From Rhodocollybia butyracea (Eukaryota > Basidiomycota > Agaricomycetes > Agaricales > Omphalotaceae): a DNA stretch of 64,000 nt. Both the position numbers and the translations under genes were made by a program. This document shows, in pieces, positions 45,150-56,864 of this stretch (positions are counted from its first letter, which is position 1; every line of letters starts with the position of its first letter). Below the pieces are notes generated by a model that made no database searches, was not told the DNA's origin, and saw only the letters and a program-made list of their open reading frames with translations. Where the stretch lies: assembly GCA_015501585.1 (NCBI GenBank), contig JADNRY010000099.1, positions 142,529 to 206,528 of the forward strand. Direction: 5' to 3'.

Positions 45150-46655
45150 ACTGTCCCAGGAAGAGCCCCAATCTTTAGGAGTCAGCCCCACATCAAAAAT
45201 GGGGCCGATTATGTCGGACCAAGGAATTTCTTAATTAGCTCAAAAAGCTTGCTGCAGGCGGCACCACACAGTGGGCCTGGGAGCGAGCATTATGTCCAGG
45301 GCTCCGGCGGCCAACGCCGCCAAATATCCAATCAAGAAGTACCTACATTTGGTTACTTACAGCCAAAATATTCCAGAAAAACGCCCGCTGCAGTGGGAGC
45401 GTCAGGTCCTGGTTGTCGCAACGCCGCCACCACCACCACCTGGCATCAGGAAAAGCCATTTTTGCCTAGGTGACCCCAGAGTGGCCTAAAGCAAACTAGG
45501 TGACCTATGAATCCTATGGCATCCTAGGAATTTGGGCTTGTCCCTTGCCAGTCAAGGCTCTTGAGGATTCCCTAGGCAATCCTAGGCAAACCCAGGGCAA
45601 GCCTAGGTTTGCCCAGGTTTACCCAGGTGCACCCAGTGCCAATCATGTCTGGGCATGGCCATTCCTGTCCAGAGCCTTGGAGGGGCTAATCTCCTACTAT
45701 TTGCAGCTGGGGCTGGAGGGGTTGTATCCTTCTTTCCCTTCCACCATGGGGGATACTGGTCTTCCTTACCTCCGCCCTTCCTAAAGCAGTCTTCTGCTAG
45801 GTGACCCTCTCTCAAACAGTTTGAGTTAGTACACTTCTTTCCGTTTCCATTCCCTTTTGCTCCTGATCCACCAACAGCCACCGCAAGTTGATGTTCAAGA
45901 TGCTCTATCCTATTCTGGAGAGCAATGTTGGCTTGCAGTAGTCTATCACCTGACACGGCAGCATCAGGTCTAGTCTCTGTATGTGAATATTGAAAAACAA
46001 TCTGCTGGATTACTGAGACCGACATAGGGTAAGTAGTTGGGTTTGCTGTGTTATTCTGTATGATGGTATCAAAGGATAAGGTTGGAAAGGCCTGTAGGTC
46101 GGAAAGGGCTGTAGGATGACATCCTTCAAGATTGTATCTGAGACATTGTTTCCACCCTCAATTGCCTCCCTTCTCAACTCTCGAATGTCTTGAAGAACGT
46201 GTCTATGGGCTCGTGGTCACGGAAAATGTGGTTCCTGAGGCGACGGTTAGAGAGGATCTTCATTCTCTCATCTGTCTTTCCAAACTCATTCTTCAGGGCC
46301 TCAAAGACTTCATGCGCGTTCATCTTGTCAACGGAAGGGACAAAAGACGGCAAGTCCAAGACGTATGCCTCGATCATACCTCTTGCCCTATCATTCCGAA
46401 ACGTCCATTCATCTCGAGACGGATTGGTGGAATATACCGGAGTAGGAGGAACAGTGACAGCGGCAGCGTTAGGAGGCTGTCGGATAGGGGGAATAGTGAT
46501 AGTACCATCCACATATCTGATTAATCCCTGCCCTTTCAGCGAAATCATGATTTTTCTTTCAATCGGCGTTACTGGCCATCATCATTTAGTTTGTATGATC
46601 GGCCCCACCAGCCCCAGGGCTGACTGGAGTCTGGGGCTCTTCCTGGCTCTGACCA
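45150..46655. repeat. Inverted repeat around the Copia gag relic
   Basis: The stretch 45157-45225 (CCAGGAAGAGCCCCA...GTCAGCCCC...GGGGCCGAT) recurs inverted at 46590-46650. The arms flank the gag fragments, so gag sequence may have been caught inside a TIR element. Confidence 0.5.
45603..46548 (-). pseudogene. Copia-type gag relic
   Basis: The 46548-46174 part reads a UBN2/Copia gag start (GLIRYVDGTI, DRARGMIEAYVLDLPSF, FEALKNEFGKTDERM). After a frameshift the 46025-45603 part has LLQANIALQNRIEHLEHQLA and a zinc-knuckle-like CTNSNCLREGHLAEDC (C-x4-C-x4-H-x4-C), followed by a basic WWKGKK segment. No protease, integrase or reverse transcriptase is near. A nested, decayed retrotransposon fragment. 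Confidence 0.75.
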
Positions 46656-46852
46656 ATAAAGAGAATGGGAAACTCACAACCATTTACCTAGCAACAGCTT
46701 GTACTTTCAGACCCTGATTTCATCTTCTGAGGACTATCCTCCAGCATATGCTATATCTCGTCATGTTTATGTCAATGCTCCCCACTGCCACTCCATGGCC
46801 CATGCAAACACAGCCTAGAAACCCCTCTAACGAGCCCCAATATCCAACCACT

Positions 46853-47222
46853 CCCATTTTTGCAGGACCAGTACCCTTCTCACAATACCCCATTTCAAAA
46901 ATGAGAACAGGCTTATCCTTGATCCCCGCATCCATTGCTTTGCAGTGCTTGCTCATCTCCCTACTCCTCTACCCAGCAGCAACCTCCTTACTCTGCCTCT
47001 CTATATTCCAGTTCACAATCCTCTTTGCCATACCTGTTCATGTAGCATACTCATCACGACTCAGGCCTTCAGATGACTAAGGAGGTTGCAACTTGCTGCT
47101 GGGTAGAGGGGTAGGGAGATGAGCAAGCACTGAAAACCGATGGATGCGGGGATCAAGGATAAGCCTGTGCTCCTTTTTGAAATGGGGTATTGTGAGAAGA
47201 GAGTGGACCTGCAAAAATGACT
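46853..47222. repeat. Long hairpin-forming inverted repeat
   Basis: Arm 46853-46988 (with CACAATACCCCATTTCAAAA and GGCTTATCCTTGATCCCCGC) is inverted at 47085-47222 with about 90% identity by eye and a spacer of about 95 bp. Transcripts would fold into a 130-bp stem. Confidence 0.75.
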
Positions 47223-47404
47223 GAATCTGTCCACTAATCTTTCCACTACTCCAACTTTGCACTACGGGAAGAAAGGGAAGCAATGATTAGATAGTAAGTA
47301 CTTCAGAACTTGTTTAATCTCCAATCAAACAGAGAGTCTGCAATTATAGTCAGATAAAATTGATATGTTGTGGACAAATAACGCGTATTGCAAGCTACCT
47401 GTGG

Positions 47405-48990
47405 AACTTAGCAAGTTAGCGCACTTGGGAACGGCATGGTTCATTTTTTTTGATTTTCGCCCTCCCGGATCTCAATTGCTGTCACGCGTTGATTGTATTG
47501 AATATTATCTACCTCTCCATCCTCATTGGCGCAAGTTGTTTGCATAGGGACCAGCAGGCAAAGCCATTAGGCTGAGACTGGGTACACAGAGCACCTTTGG
47601 ACGTGAGAAAGTGTTCACCCGCTGGGCATGTGGGCACTTTTGGCGACCATCTGCTGCTGCTGAGGACCGAGCACCAGCAAGGGTCTGGGAGAAGTTAGAG
47701 CGAGTACGGCCCCCTTTGTTTTTTATCGTGCTCTGCAGTGGTACTAGGTAGGGCCAGGAGGGGTGCTACTATTCTTTCTAAGACTTTCTTGATGCTCCAG
47801 CCCTTAATGCTGACGGTGTTGTGAATTATTAATATAAGAGGCCTGGCCCACTGCAGTTGAAGTATTTGCATAATGGCCAAATTCTGGATCACGCATCAGG
47901 TTGATTCTTTGGGGATGTTCCTTCCAGATACTCACTGTGAATTTCAATCTTTATATCTACAAATTTGGGCACCCCCAGTTGTTGGTGCAGTGCCATACAG
48001 CCTAGGCGATGGTGAGTTCCTACTATGTACTAATATTTGTATGCCTGTGATTGCTGCTTAGAGTATGTACTGATATTTCCTTATACACTATATGACAGTG
48101 GCATCTGCATCTGGAACTTGTACAAGTACTTGTGAAACAATAAGTACTACCCTCAGAAGCGTGCTTGGAGTACAATCAACTCGTGTTGAATATTTACCTG
48201 TCAAACAATAAGTACTAGCTACTTGAATATGCGATACATAAATAAAATGACTTACCCTCAGAAGTGTACTTGGAGTACAATCAACTGAGGGACTTAACAT
48301 CACAATCTGAACAAGCATAAGTAAGTAGCACAAAACTGCCAAGTGTATATAGGCGCAATGAGTTCGTTGTTGGCGTTTCTGAGCTAGTTGCTCTCCTAGG
48401 TCCTTACCGTCTGGTGTCTTCTTTGCGTCGGAAATCCACCGGAGGGTATGGATCCTGAGGTAGGCAAGTTTGACATCTGAGACGTCCTCTTCATTGTCAA
48501 TAGTACACAATCTACAAGCGTTATTCCTATTCTGTATCTCAAAATTCTTCTTCAGTTTTCCAGTGAAAGTTTGCCGAGTAGAGAGGTAACTGTCACGTTT
48601 TTGTGTGTTTTGCAAACTCTGCCTGGCCTTGCCAAAGAGGACTGGGTGGGAAGAGGGCCTGTAGGTAGCTGCATGCCGCGGTATGACAAGAGCTCAATGA
48701 AAATTACGTGAAAGTTGGTTTGGCAACGAGAATCCAATGAGAAGTTAAATGGGTGCCTGCTCACCCGCCCAGCAGGCAAACACGTTACACTTTCCATGCC
48801 CAAGGGTACTCTGCATACCCAGCCTCAGCCCAAAGGCTTCACCCGCTGATACCTATGCAAACGACTTGCGCCAACAAAGATGGAAAAGTAGATAAGATAA
48901 TATTCAACACAATCAATACGTGACAGAAATTGAGATCCGGGAGGGTGAAAATCAAAAAATGAACCATGCCATTCCCGAGTGCACTAAGCA
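47405..48990. repeat. Nested inverted-repeat element
   Basis: Arm 47405-47640 (GGCATGGTTCATTTTTT, CCTCCCGGATCTCAATT, GCGCAAGTTGTTTGCATAGG) is inverted at 48750-48990. The 1.1-kb core holds a direct repeat CCTCAGAAGYGTRCTTGGAG (48150 and 48257) and no recognisable gene. Confidence 0.65.
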
Positions 48991-49059
48991 AGTACAAGCT
49001 ACATATAAGTGTAAGTACTAGTTCCATAAATATATATATAAACAATGTACTATACAAAC

Positions 49060-49314
49060 TGCCGTAGGTATCCAGCGCAGCGGGGCCTCAGAGCTGTGAG
49101 GCTCCCACAGGGGATTGGAGACTTTGATATGCTCTATGGATTCTATTGCTTGTTCTACTACTTGGCATTTGTACCAGGCCTTATATACTACAGTACAGGT
49201 ACTACTAGATATATCTACCAGGTCAGTAGCTGAGTAAGTAAATTGGTAAGCAATGTCGGAGGAATATCAGTGCCGGATTGCCATGATGCCATCATCAGAT
49301 TGGCAACTACAACA
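49060..49314. mobile_element. Solo LTR, 255 bp, with 5-bp target duplication
   Basis: It starts TGCCGTAGGT and ends CAACTACAACA, flanked by CAAAC at 49055-49059 and 49315-49319. Homologous to 24001-24250. TG...CA ends and a 5-bp duplication are the LTR-retrotransposon pattern. Confidence 0.8.
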
Positions 49315-49319
49315 CAAAC

Positions 49320-52300
49320 AACTGAAGGACTAAGGACGGCTCGTCCTGTATATATGTAAGTACCAGAAACTGCCAGGTAAATACTAGACACTCAGATAAT
49401 CAAATAGGAAATCAAAGAAATAGAACTGACAATCCAGGAATGCAATGGATGTCTCGTGTGAACCACCATTCAAGGAGATCAGTGTTCCCAAATGATGCTG
49501 GAAACAATGTCATTTTGAAGTAGCGTTGAAGTTCATCATCGAGGGAATGTGAGCTATAGACGTCGATGCTATAATAAGTGCAAAGCTTAACAGCGGGATT
49601 TAAGGGGGGGGGGCACAAACGGAGGCGGAAACGACCCCTTTATTCTAAGTACAGTAGCTAATATATATAGGTCAATCAATAACAAATACGGTAAAGTACG
49701 GGGCGGCGGGTAGTAACATGACCGGGGCAGCTGAGACTGAAAAATCGGTCATACCAAGGGCTGGCTGCGCCTCCGCGCATGCGGAATCAATTCTGCCGAG
49801 GGCCAGTTGGGCTGGGTTTTCAATTCCCGGGCGTCCAATACCTAGATATTGCCTAGATATTGTTCAGATTCTGTATTTCTGAGAGTAAAAGTTCGAAAAT
49901 TTTTGCCGCCACTGTAAGTTGACTGTAAGTATAGAAATTAGCTATGAAAAAAATGTCCATAGTACATGATTTTACAGTGCAAAATGGCTTGCTATGCACT
50001 AAAATCTTGCAGGAAAAAGGCCTAATTATACGAAAAGTTCACGCTAACGCGCGAAGCCCAAAATGCCCTTGCCACTGTGTGTACTTAGGGCCTGTTCAGC
50101 AAGATTGAGTCCGATGTTGGTCAAATGTTCATTTCTTTGTGTTGTTTCTCTAAAGTTTCCATGCTAATATATCCATTTATTCATAGTCTTACTTAAATAA
50201 CATTAAAAAAGGTTTATTGAACTTAAATTGAGCTCATAGTTGCCCGTTAGAGCGAAGTGCATGGGCGCTTACCTGCTCACATGACCATCGGTCACAAACG
50301 GTCTTGTCGGATTTAATCGGTTCGAAAACGGTCCAAACGGTCCGGCGTGGGAACCCTTGGTTTGAGGCTGTAGTCCTGAGACCCGAAACAACAACCGTCG
50401 GACTGGTGGTCCACCTTCAACAGGGAAGATGAGAACTTCCTTTGTGTTGTTGAAGCTCTTGGAAGGGGATCGTAATGATACTAGTTATAGGTAGGTATAT
50501 AACCAATCTCTTTACGCTCCATAAACCTTAACTCCAAACTCTTTCACACGTCGACTCTCCTTCTCTTTAACCTCCACCACCCAAGTTCCAACTTCTCTAT
50601 TTTCTTTCCTCTACTTTAACAACAACATGGCATCACAAACAACTCGGCTACGGCTCGGTGATTATGGCGCTCAACATCACTGATACACGCAATTTCAAAC
50701 TGTGGCCTCCTCAATCTCCTCCAGCAATTTCTATGGCAACCTCAGCATATTCGCTATCAATTCCACAGCTCAGTTTGATCTCCGGTAGGGCGTAGCGTTC
50801 TAGCGGTTTGGCGTACTTAATGTATGTATAGAAAGTTTTTCCTTCGTGCTACTGTGCCGTGGCTGTACCGTATCAGCTATTCGCCTTTCCCTCTACAGTA
50901 CAGTCACGGTACCTATAAACCGTGCATAGACGGTGGTGGTGCCGAGCTCTAATGCTTTTCCCGTTAGGTACTTCAACGAAAGTGTTCTGGCCGCGGACTT
51001 GCAAATTCCGCGCAAGAGCACAGCCACATCAATGTAGTAACCACGTCAACGTAACTGCCACGTCAATTGGGCGCTTACTCCGTTTCGTTCAACCGATCAT
51101 GTCCTGCTCCTCTATAATCACACTGCTCTTGTAAAATTGGATGATTTGGCCTCAGAGGGTTTTCGTCATTGAAGCTGTGACCTGTGGTTTTGTGAGTCCC
51201 TCGACACTCAAAGTACGGGATTCTCATTTTTATTGCTATTTTATCAGCGCTAGCGTCCATGCGGTGGTTCCACCGTTACTGTCTTAACGCCATCTTCTAT
51301 GTTACGCGCTGCATCACCGCCCCAACAATTTGGACATAACTTCGTACACACCTTCACCAATCAACCAACCACTAGCCACGCCCTCCGTTCATCTGACAAA
51401 CTCTTCGGGTGGCTGGATCGTCTTGACACAGTGCCAGCCGCCGTTGGAAGCATTGTAGGCCGCTTGGGTCAGAGGTGACGAGATTTTCTTTTCTTGTCGC
51501 CACCTCTGGTCCTTCAGCTCAGGGCTCAACGTTCAACGCCTAGCCTCTCCTGGAAGTGCGAGACATTATTTCCTCAACGCTAGTAACGGCATGGACCATG
51601 GCTACTACAATCTAGCCCATGGTTCTCCTGTATCAATCCTTGTTGACTAGCAAGGGCCCAGCAGCGCCGGTGGTTACTTGGGTCATTCCAATGCACACCC
51701 ACGTCGCTGCCGATCATGATCTTCCCGTCCTCAGCGGCGGCATTACCAGACGCCATTGCTCTTCCCAAAACTCTCCCCGCCCACTCGCTCTATGTCCATT
51801 TGGTGGGCCAACGCCGTTGCGCAGCACTTAACTAGGTCCTGATCCATGCCGACGTTGCCTCCAATCTTCACTTCGCCACCCGTGACCATGCCAGAAGGCC
51901 AAAACTTTTCCGCTCACCCATCCTCTCCGCCTGCATTCAGTGGGTGAACGCCATGGTGTGCAGTGGTTCTGACCCAGGTTGACATTGCTGTTACTATCCT
52001 CGCTTGTGGCCATGCTGGACGCCATCGCTCTTCCAAAAAACTTCTACCCACCCGTTCTCACCACGTAAGTTTTTTTCCATCCATTCTTGGCTTGCTACGT
52101 TCGGTGCTTCCGGTTCCAAGCCAAATCGGATGCACAGCCTTATTGCTCCGAGCGTTGTTCAAGGTGCTACCGAACGCCTTCCGGCCTCAATTTCTGGTGC
52201 CGTTTCTTAAGGTGCGCGTGGTCCACCAATCAAGCCGTAAGTTCTGCATATCTCTTTGTTCTTTTGTCCTAATAAGTACCCATTTATACAGTTCTCTCCT

Positions 52301-52885
52301 TCAGGTAGTTCTATGTATTACAACGACCGGTTATGACATCAAGCTAAGTTATTAATTTTTTTTTGCTTTGGCCTCAGTCACAACAATCTTTTCTCGAGGT
52401 ATATCTCTCATAGGTCCCCTCAAGAATGTATGTCCTTGCTTGGCCCTTTATCCGTCTTCTGGATGCACCTTGTAGCGTTGAGCTTAGCGTTCAAGTGTAA
52501 AGAAGGCGCGCGTTTGTTTCTAAGGCGTTTTGGTTCTCGCTGATGGGTCTTATGTTCCAAACGGGTGGAGAGCAAGCATCCATAAGCTTCCACGTCTTTG
52601 ATTTTGACTTGACTTCAGGCTTACAGAAACTTTCCAGATTTATTTTGTGCGCTAACACTGCTGACCTTGGGTTCGTACGCTTCATCTCTTTAGTTAAATC
52701 TATTCATTGTGCAATGTAGATTTCATGCCTAGAAGGTGCCGCAGGTTCTTCAAGGGTATGTGCTTTATAAAATTTGAGATAAGTCAGTGTCCTCTTCTGT
52801 CTCTCCTCTACTTGTAGAATCTATACATCTTGAATAAACTTTTACTGTCATATGAGACCCCATGAGAATGAGCAGAGTGATGATG
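49320..52885. other. CACTA interior, no recognised gene
   Basis: Contains a G-run (49607-49615). A GC-rich part (51300-52300) has internal near-duplications (ACGCCATTGCTCTTCC at 51751 against ACGCCATCGCTCTTCC at 52020). Short overlapping open frames have no motifs. TATATATA-rich spots are near 49660. I found no transposase motif. Confidence 0.4.
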
Positions 52886-52889
52886 TAAG

Positions 52890-53440
52890 AGCCACCAAAT
52901 GATTGTTACATGCACTCAGAATGATTGTCTAAGGCACTTGGAAAGAGTGCCCAAGACAGTTGAAATGATTGTTATAAGCACTCAGAATGATAGATGAACA
53001 ATCCTAATGATTGTTTGAAGACACTGCGACCCATTTCCAAAAACAATCATTTAGACTGTCCTGAACAGTCAATTTAAGTGTTTCATACCATCATTTGAAG
53101 TGTTTTTGACAATCATTTAGATTGTTCAAAACTGTTATATAGAGTGGTTCAGACTATCATAATGAAAGGCTAGGACAATCATTGAAAGTAGTGCAGACAA
53201 CCCTTAAGAGTGATTTAGACAATCAATAAGATTGGTTCAGGCAACCTTTAAGAGTGATTTAGATAATCAATAAGATTGATTCAAACAATCAATGAGGCTG
53301 GTTCAAACAATCAATATAAAGGTGTAAGACAATCTTTTTGATTAAACTGAACAATCATTAAGAATGGTTCAGACAATCAATATGAGTGCAAGACAATCAT
53401 TTAGATTGTGTTTTGGACAATCAAACTAATTGTTTTTCCT
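52890..53440. repeat. Right subterminal repeat array
   Basis: AATGATTGT units dominate up to about 53020 and ACAATCATT or ACAATCAAT units after that, more than fifteen in all, often in GACAATCATTTAGATTGT or TTCAGACAATCAA contexts. Confidence 0.85.
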
Positions 53441-53450
53441 TCCCGTAGTG
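53416..53450 (-). repeat. CACTA right terminal inverted repeat
   Basis: Complement begins CACTACGGGAAGG; pairs with 44412-44446. Confidence 0.85.
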
Positions 53451-53529
53451 AACTTGACTTCAACTCTCCATTATCCAAATGTTCATGACTGCCAATATCA
53501 TATCGCGACTCGCTTCAGCTAAGTCTAAC

Positions 53530-55380
53530 GCAACCTGCCTCGAATCAATTCTTCATGGGATCACACGGGTTCACCATATCCGGCGGTCAATTTACACTTG
53601 CAAGCAATGCTTACTATGGATCTGAAAGTAATAATTATTCTTACTTACCCCCAGATCGCTTCTGATCTTCACATGTATCCTTTTTTCCATTGGAGCTTAG
53701 ATTGGGACTCTGATAGTACTAGCAAAGTTTCTGTTTCTGTAGTGAGTAATTGAAATCTCAAACGTCTGTGGATGTATTGTGCAAATACTCACTGACGAAA
53801 AGTACCCTAGGCATAAACTCCACACTTGGGGAGTTGTTCGCACAAGAGAAAACTGGACATTCAACAGTGCAGTCGTGGAGAAAGAGAGATCTGGAAAGTC
53901 GATGTCCGTTTTTGTTCAGACATTCGAAGGCCATGGCGCAAAACAAGTGAGTCATAAACAGTATCTTCGAGTCGGGTCCGTTTTGTGTTGATACTTGGGC
54001 TTGTAGTTGTTCATGAGCACACTTGAATTTTCAAGGCGACTAGTGTGCGTAGCCGCAACAGATTGGTGATTGCACTTATAACTTAATAACTTGGCTATGC
54101 GAACGATAGAAATGGCCACCACCTCAACCTCATAGGAGTATCCCCTTCCTCAAATTTCAATACCGAAACCGATGTACGTTATATTGTCTACGAGAGAGGT
54201 CGGTTCACAAGTCCCCTTACCTTATCTTGAGCTTAAAGTACAAACATGCACCCAGCGCATAGTAGAGACACTCGACGCCTGCTCGCAGCATCATTAGTGA
54301 AAGGAGAGAAAGAAACAACGACCATGGGTCTGAGAGCAGTGAGCACTAGACCAATTTTCCCTTGTGATACTGACTGAGTAAGTTCACAGGTTTATGGCAT
54401 TGCTGTACGTGCCTTTAGCTATGGTCTGAAATGAGATAGTCACGGTACAATTTTTGAACTCTGATATAGTCGGCACTTGCCCACTTGTTCAAAGTAGCCT
54501 CAAGCATTCCCTTAGAGCAGATTGAAGTTGAAGTATGTCCTTGGCCTCTCGGGTTTTGGCCGTTACTCTGCTCACTGCCAAGTCGCTATCAGAACTTTGA
54601 CACCTTCTCAGATGATTCTGGGCACACTGTGCTTTGCTTTACACCCAATATTGTGGATACCCATAGGTTCACCGAACAAATCAATGACTTTGCAGATATT
54701 GATCCAGAAATGAATCTGTGTAATTCGCTTATAAGGAAGGTCTGGACCTACTTCTTGCCTACTTCAATTGTTGTTATTGGCTTGACTGATAAATCTATGA
54801 TCTTTCAGACTTTTACCGACGCAAATTATATAATCTGGAGTGAGCCATTCTTGCTTCAAAGGCTTGCAAGATAACTCTGACACGCGATCCCATTAACCCC
54901 CCTCTTTCCAGGAGAAAAAATTGACCGGTTATTCAATGCTGATGTTGTTTGGGGTCACAAAACCTATGGTCGCCATGATCAAAGTCAAGGTTCTGCTGCT
55001 GAGGTGTTCCTTCAAGCATCAGAAAGTGACTGGGAGTTGTCATTTCGGCCTCGACGTGAGCTTATATGGACATCCCTCGGATGTGATATGCGCTTGTCGG
55101 ATATGTCCGAGGTGTATGAGGATTTCCTTCTTGACTCTCCTTTTGACACAAGTTCATCACTCCAGCCTCTGCCTCACCGCATGGGGATGAGCAGAATATC
55201 CGGCCATAAATGTAAAGGATATCGCCGTGAAGAGGTTACGTTTACTCCTAATGCCTTTAGAAGTGTGGTTATGGTCTATCGGGAGCCATCACCAAATGAA
55301 AGATGTGTCTTGTGTGGTAAAGTCGTTACCATGGATGAAAGTTCCAGTATGTTTGATTTCTGGTTGATTTTTTGAAATTG
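53530..55380 (+). pseudogene. Kinase-like/PB1 family, copy F (no start, no PB1)
   Basis: Most exons are open. Exon 1 gives FFMGSHGFTISGGQFTLASN, but the ATG is changed to ATA (at about 53509). Exon 2 is NWDSDSTSKVSVSV (53700-53741). Exon 3 is ILTDEKYPRHKLHTWGVV, then FVQTFEGHGAKQ, to 53946. Later exons are HLNLIGVSPSSNFNTETDVR, RRLLAASLVKG-type (54275), the FSDDSGHTVLCFTPNIVD exon (54598), IFQTFTDANYIIW (54805-54838), and the long exon from about 54912 with HKCKGYRREEVTFTPNAF and CVLCGKVV to 55347. After its donor no PB1 exon follows; UPF1 sequence begins at 55675. It gives the best view of the N-terminal motif. Confidence 0.65.
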
Positions 55381-55674
55381 TTGTAGCTGACCATTCAATG
55401 GGCAATAACAAAGGTGCACCTTGACATTGTTACGCTACATTTCCCCTCCACCGTTGAGCAGAGGGATGGCCATCTCTTGGGCCGGAATTTGCTAATCGGA
55501 TCCAAAGCCATCATATCCATTGTCAACTGACGTTCAACATTCAAGTCCAGCCGTACGGCCACGGGTTGCTTTTCGAGCACTCTACGAGACTCTATGATTA
55601 TATTTGTTACTGTACATACATTCTGTATATAATACCTCTTTAAGCGCCGCCGGCTGACCGGACCCGACAAGGGA

Positions 55675-56780
55675 CCATGGATTCGTTCGACAACTTCCAA
55701 TACTTATGACTCTGCGTCTTCGTATGGCGGGATAGGTATCGTTGATGACACTTCGTCAATCTATACGGCCAATACGTAGGACAACGCTTCATCTGTTGAC
55801 CTTTCTAGCCTTCCGCTCCCAGAAGTTAGAACATCACAATGAATCAGTAATCGACGGAAATAATAGTCATATTGCACGCAGAAAGCCCCTTGGGAGAAAC
55901 TACACCCGAATGCTATAACTGCGGCAGCAAAATGTCGGTATCCCCGCCAAAAGCGATACTGTTATGGTTTTGTGTGCAGCCAGCCCTGTGCAGCAATATT
56001 CAAAGAAATTCAATAGAATGCAGCCCTAGTCTGGACCCTCTTCGACGAGTCTTTCCCGTTAAACCACCCACTGAAATCGAACACCTTTGCTCTCAGCAGA
56101 TCTTGTTTTCCCAGATCAAATGTTTTGGAGACCTTCGGCGCGACAACACCAACGTTACTCTTGAGGATAAACCAGGCATGGATGCCAGGGTCAAACTCCC
56201 TCCATTCTCTGGAATGTTATGTTTACATCCCAACCTCCACAACGTCCATCATGCCCCATAATTATCTTCTGTACTTCTGCATCCACTCACTTGTCTGGAT
56301 TCGGCTCCTCTTTATCTTTCAACATTCAGTGTAGGGTTCAACGCTGACAACGTCTTGCATGATGCTGCCGCCATATCGGCCAGTTTTTAAATAGGTGGGT
56401 TGGGCTTTCCCTCCTTCCTCTGCGTCACGAACTAACTCCTTCCTTCCTCCCTCCTCCCTTCCCCCAGAACTGAAGCCTCCAGCGTCTCCAAATCCGGCAT
56501 CGTCACCCAGAACGAGGGCCAACGCTCCTACAGCGTAAACTACATGCAGCCCAACGGGTCGCTCAAAAAAGATTTATACAAAGATGTCGAAGTACCTAGC
56601 ATCTATGTATTCTAAGGAAGAGAGAAGGATTGCATTATATTGAGCTGCGTGTTGGGTTTTTGAATGGTCCGAGAACGCTGGATGTCGCGCTGAGGATGGT
56701 GAAGTATGGGAATCCGAAGGTGTTGAGGGAGGTGGGTTTTGCATATGTTCGCCAATCTAACGTGTTACCTGGTCAGAGTT
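55675..56780 (+). pseudogene. UPF1/NAM7 RNA helicase pseudogene, second copy
   Basis: Begins with ACCATGGATTCGTTCGACAA and the SASSYGGIGIVDDTSS region (55675-55770). It resumes at ESPLGETTPECYNCGSK (55881), VKPPTEIEHLCSQQI (56060), RRDNTNVTLED (56135). It is deleted through the motor domains and continues with NEGQRSYSVNYMQ-like sequence (56508-56555), KDLYKDVEVPSIYV (56570-56607) and, shifted, the VGFLNGPRTLDVALRMVKYG then NPKVL segment (56655-56730), equivalent to the family's LNVALTRAKYG. Same internal deletion type as at 41400. Non-functional. Confidence 0.75.
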
Positions 56781-56864
56781 TAACGTTTAAGAGTTTGAGC
56801 ATCTCTGAGTTGGACGCCATTTGCTTTTGGATAAGCAATACCCGGTATACGCACTGTCCTGAAT

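Larger units (their letters stand above)
44412..53450. mobile_element. CACTA (EnSpm)-type DNA transposon, 9039 bp, non-autonomous
   Basis: The left end is CACTACGGGAAGTAAAAAC and the complement of the right end CACTACGGGAAGGAAAAAC; 33 of 35 terminal bases match. The 4-bp AACT stands on both sides (44408-44411 and 53451-53454). Inside each end is an array of short subterminal repeats with the ACAATCATT core in both orientations, the usual transposase-binding layout of CACTA elements. No transposase (TNP2-like) was recognised. The interior holds a Copia gag relic, two inverted-repeat blocks and a solo LTR, so the element appears to be a non-autonomous carrier that collected nested insertions. 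It lies between K copies G and F. A 4-bp duplication differs from the usual 3 bp. Confidence 0.8.

Noticed and set aside
46720..47080. Frames on both strands (MDAGIKDKPVLIFEMGY; hydrophobic plus-strand frame)
   Set aside because: They lie in the inverted repeat and mirror each other; no protein family recognised.
50900..52360. Possible gene in the CACTA interior (several 60-130-codon frames)
   Set aside because: Frames overlap on both strands, no transposase or other motif is visible, and nearby near-duplications suggest repeat debris.
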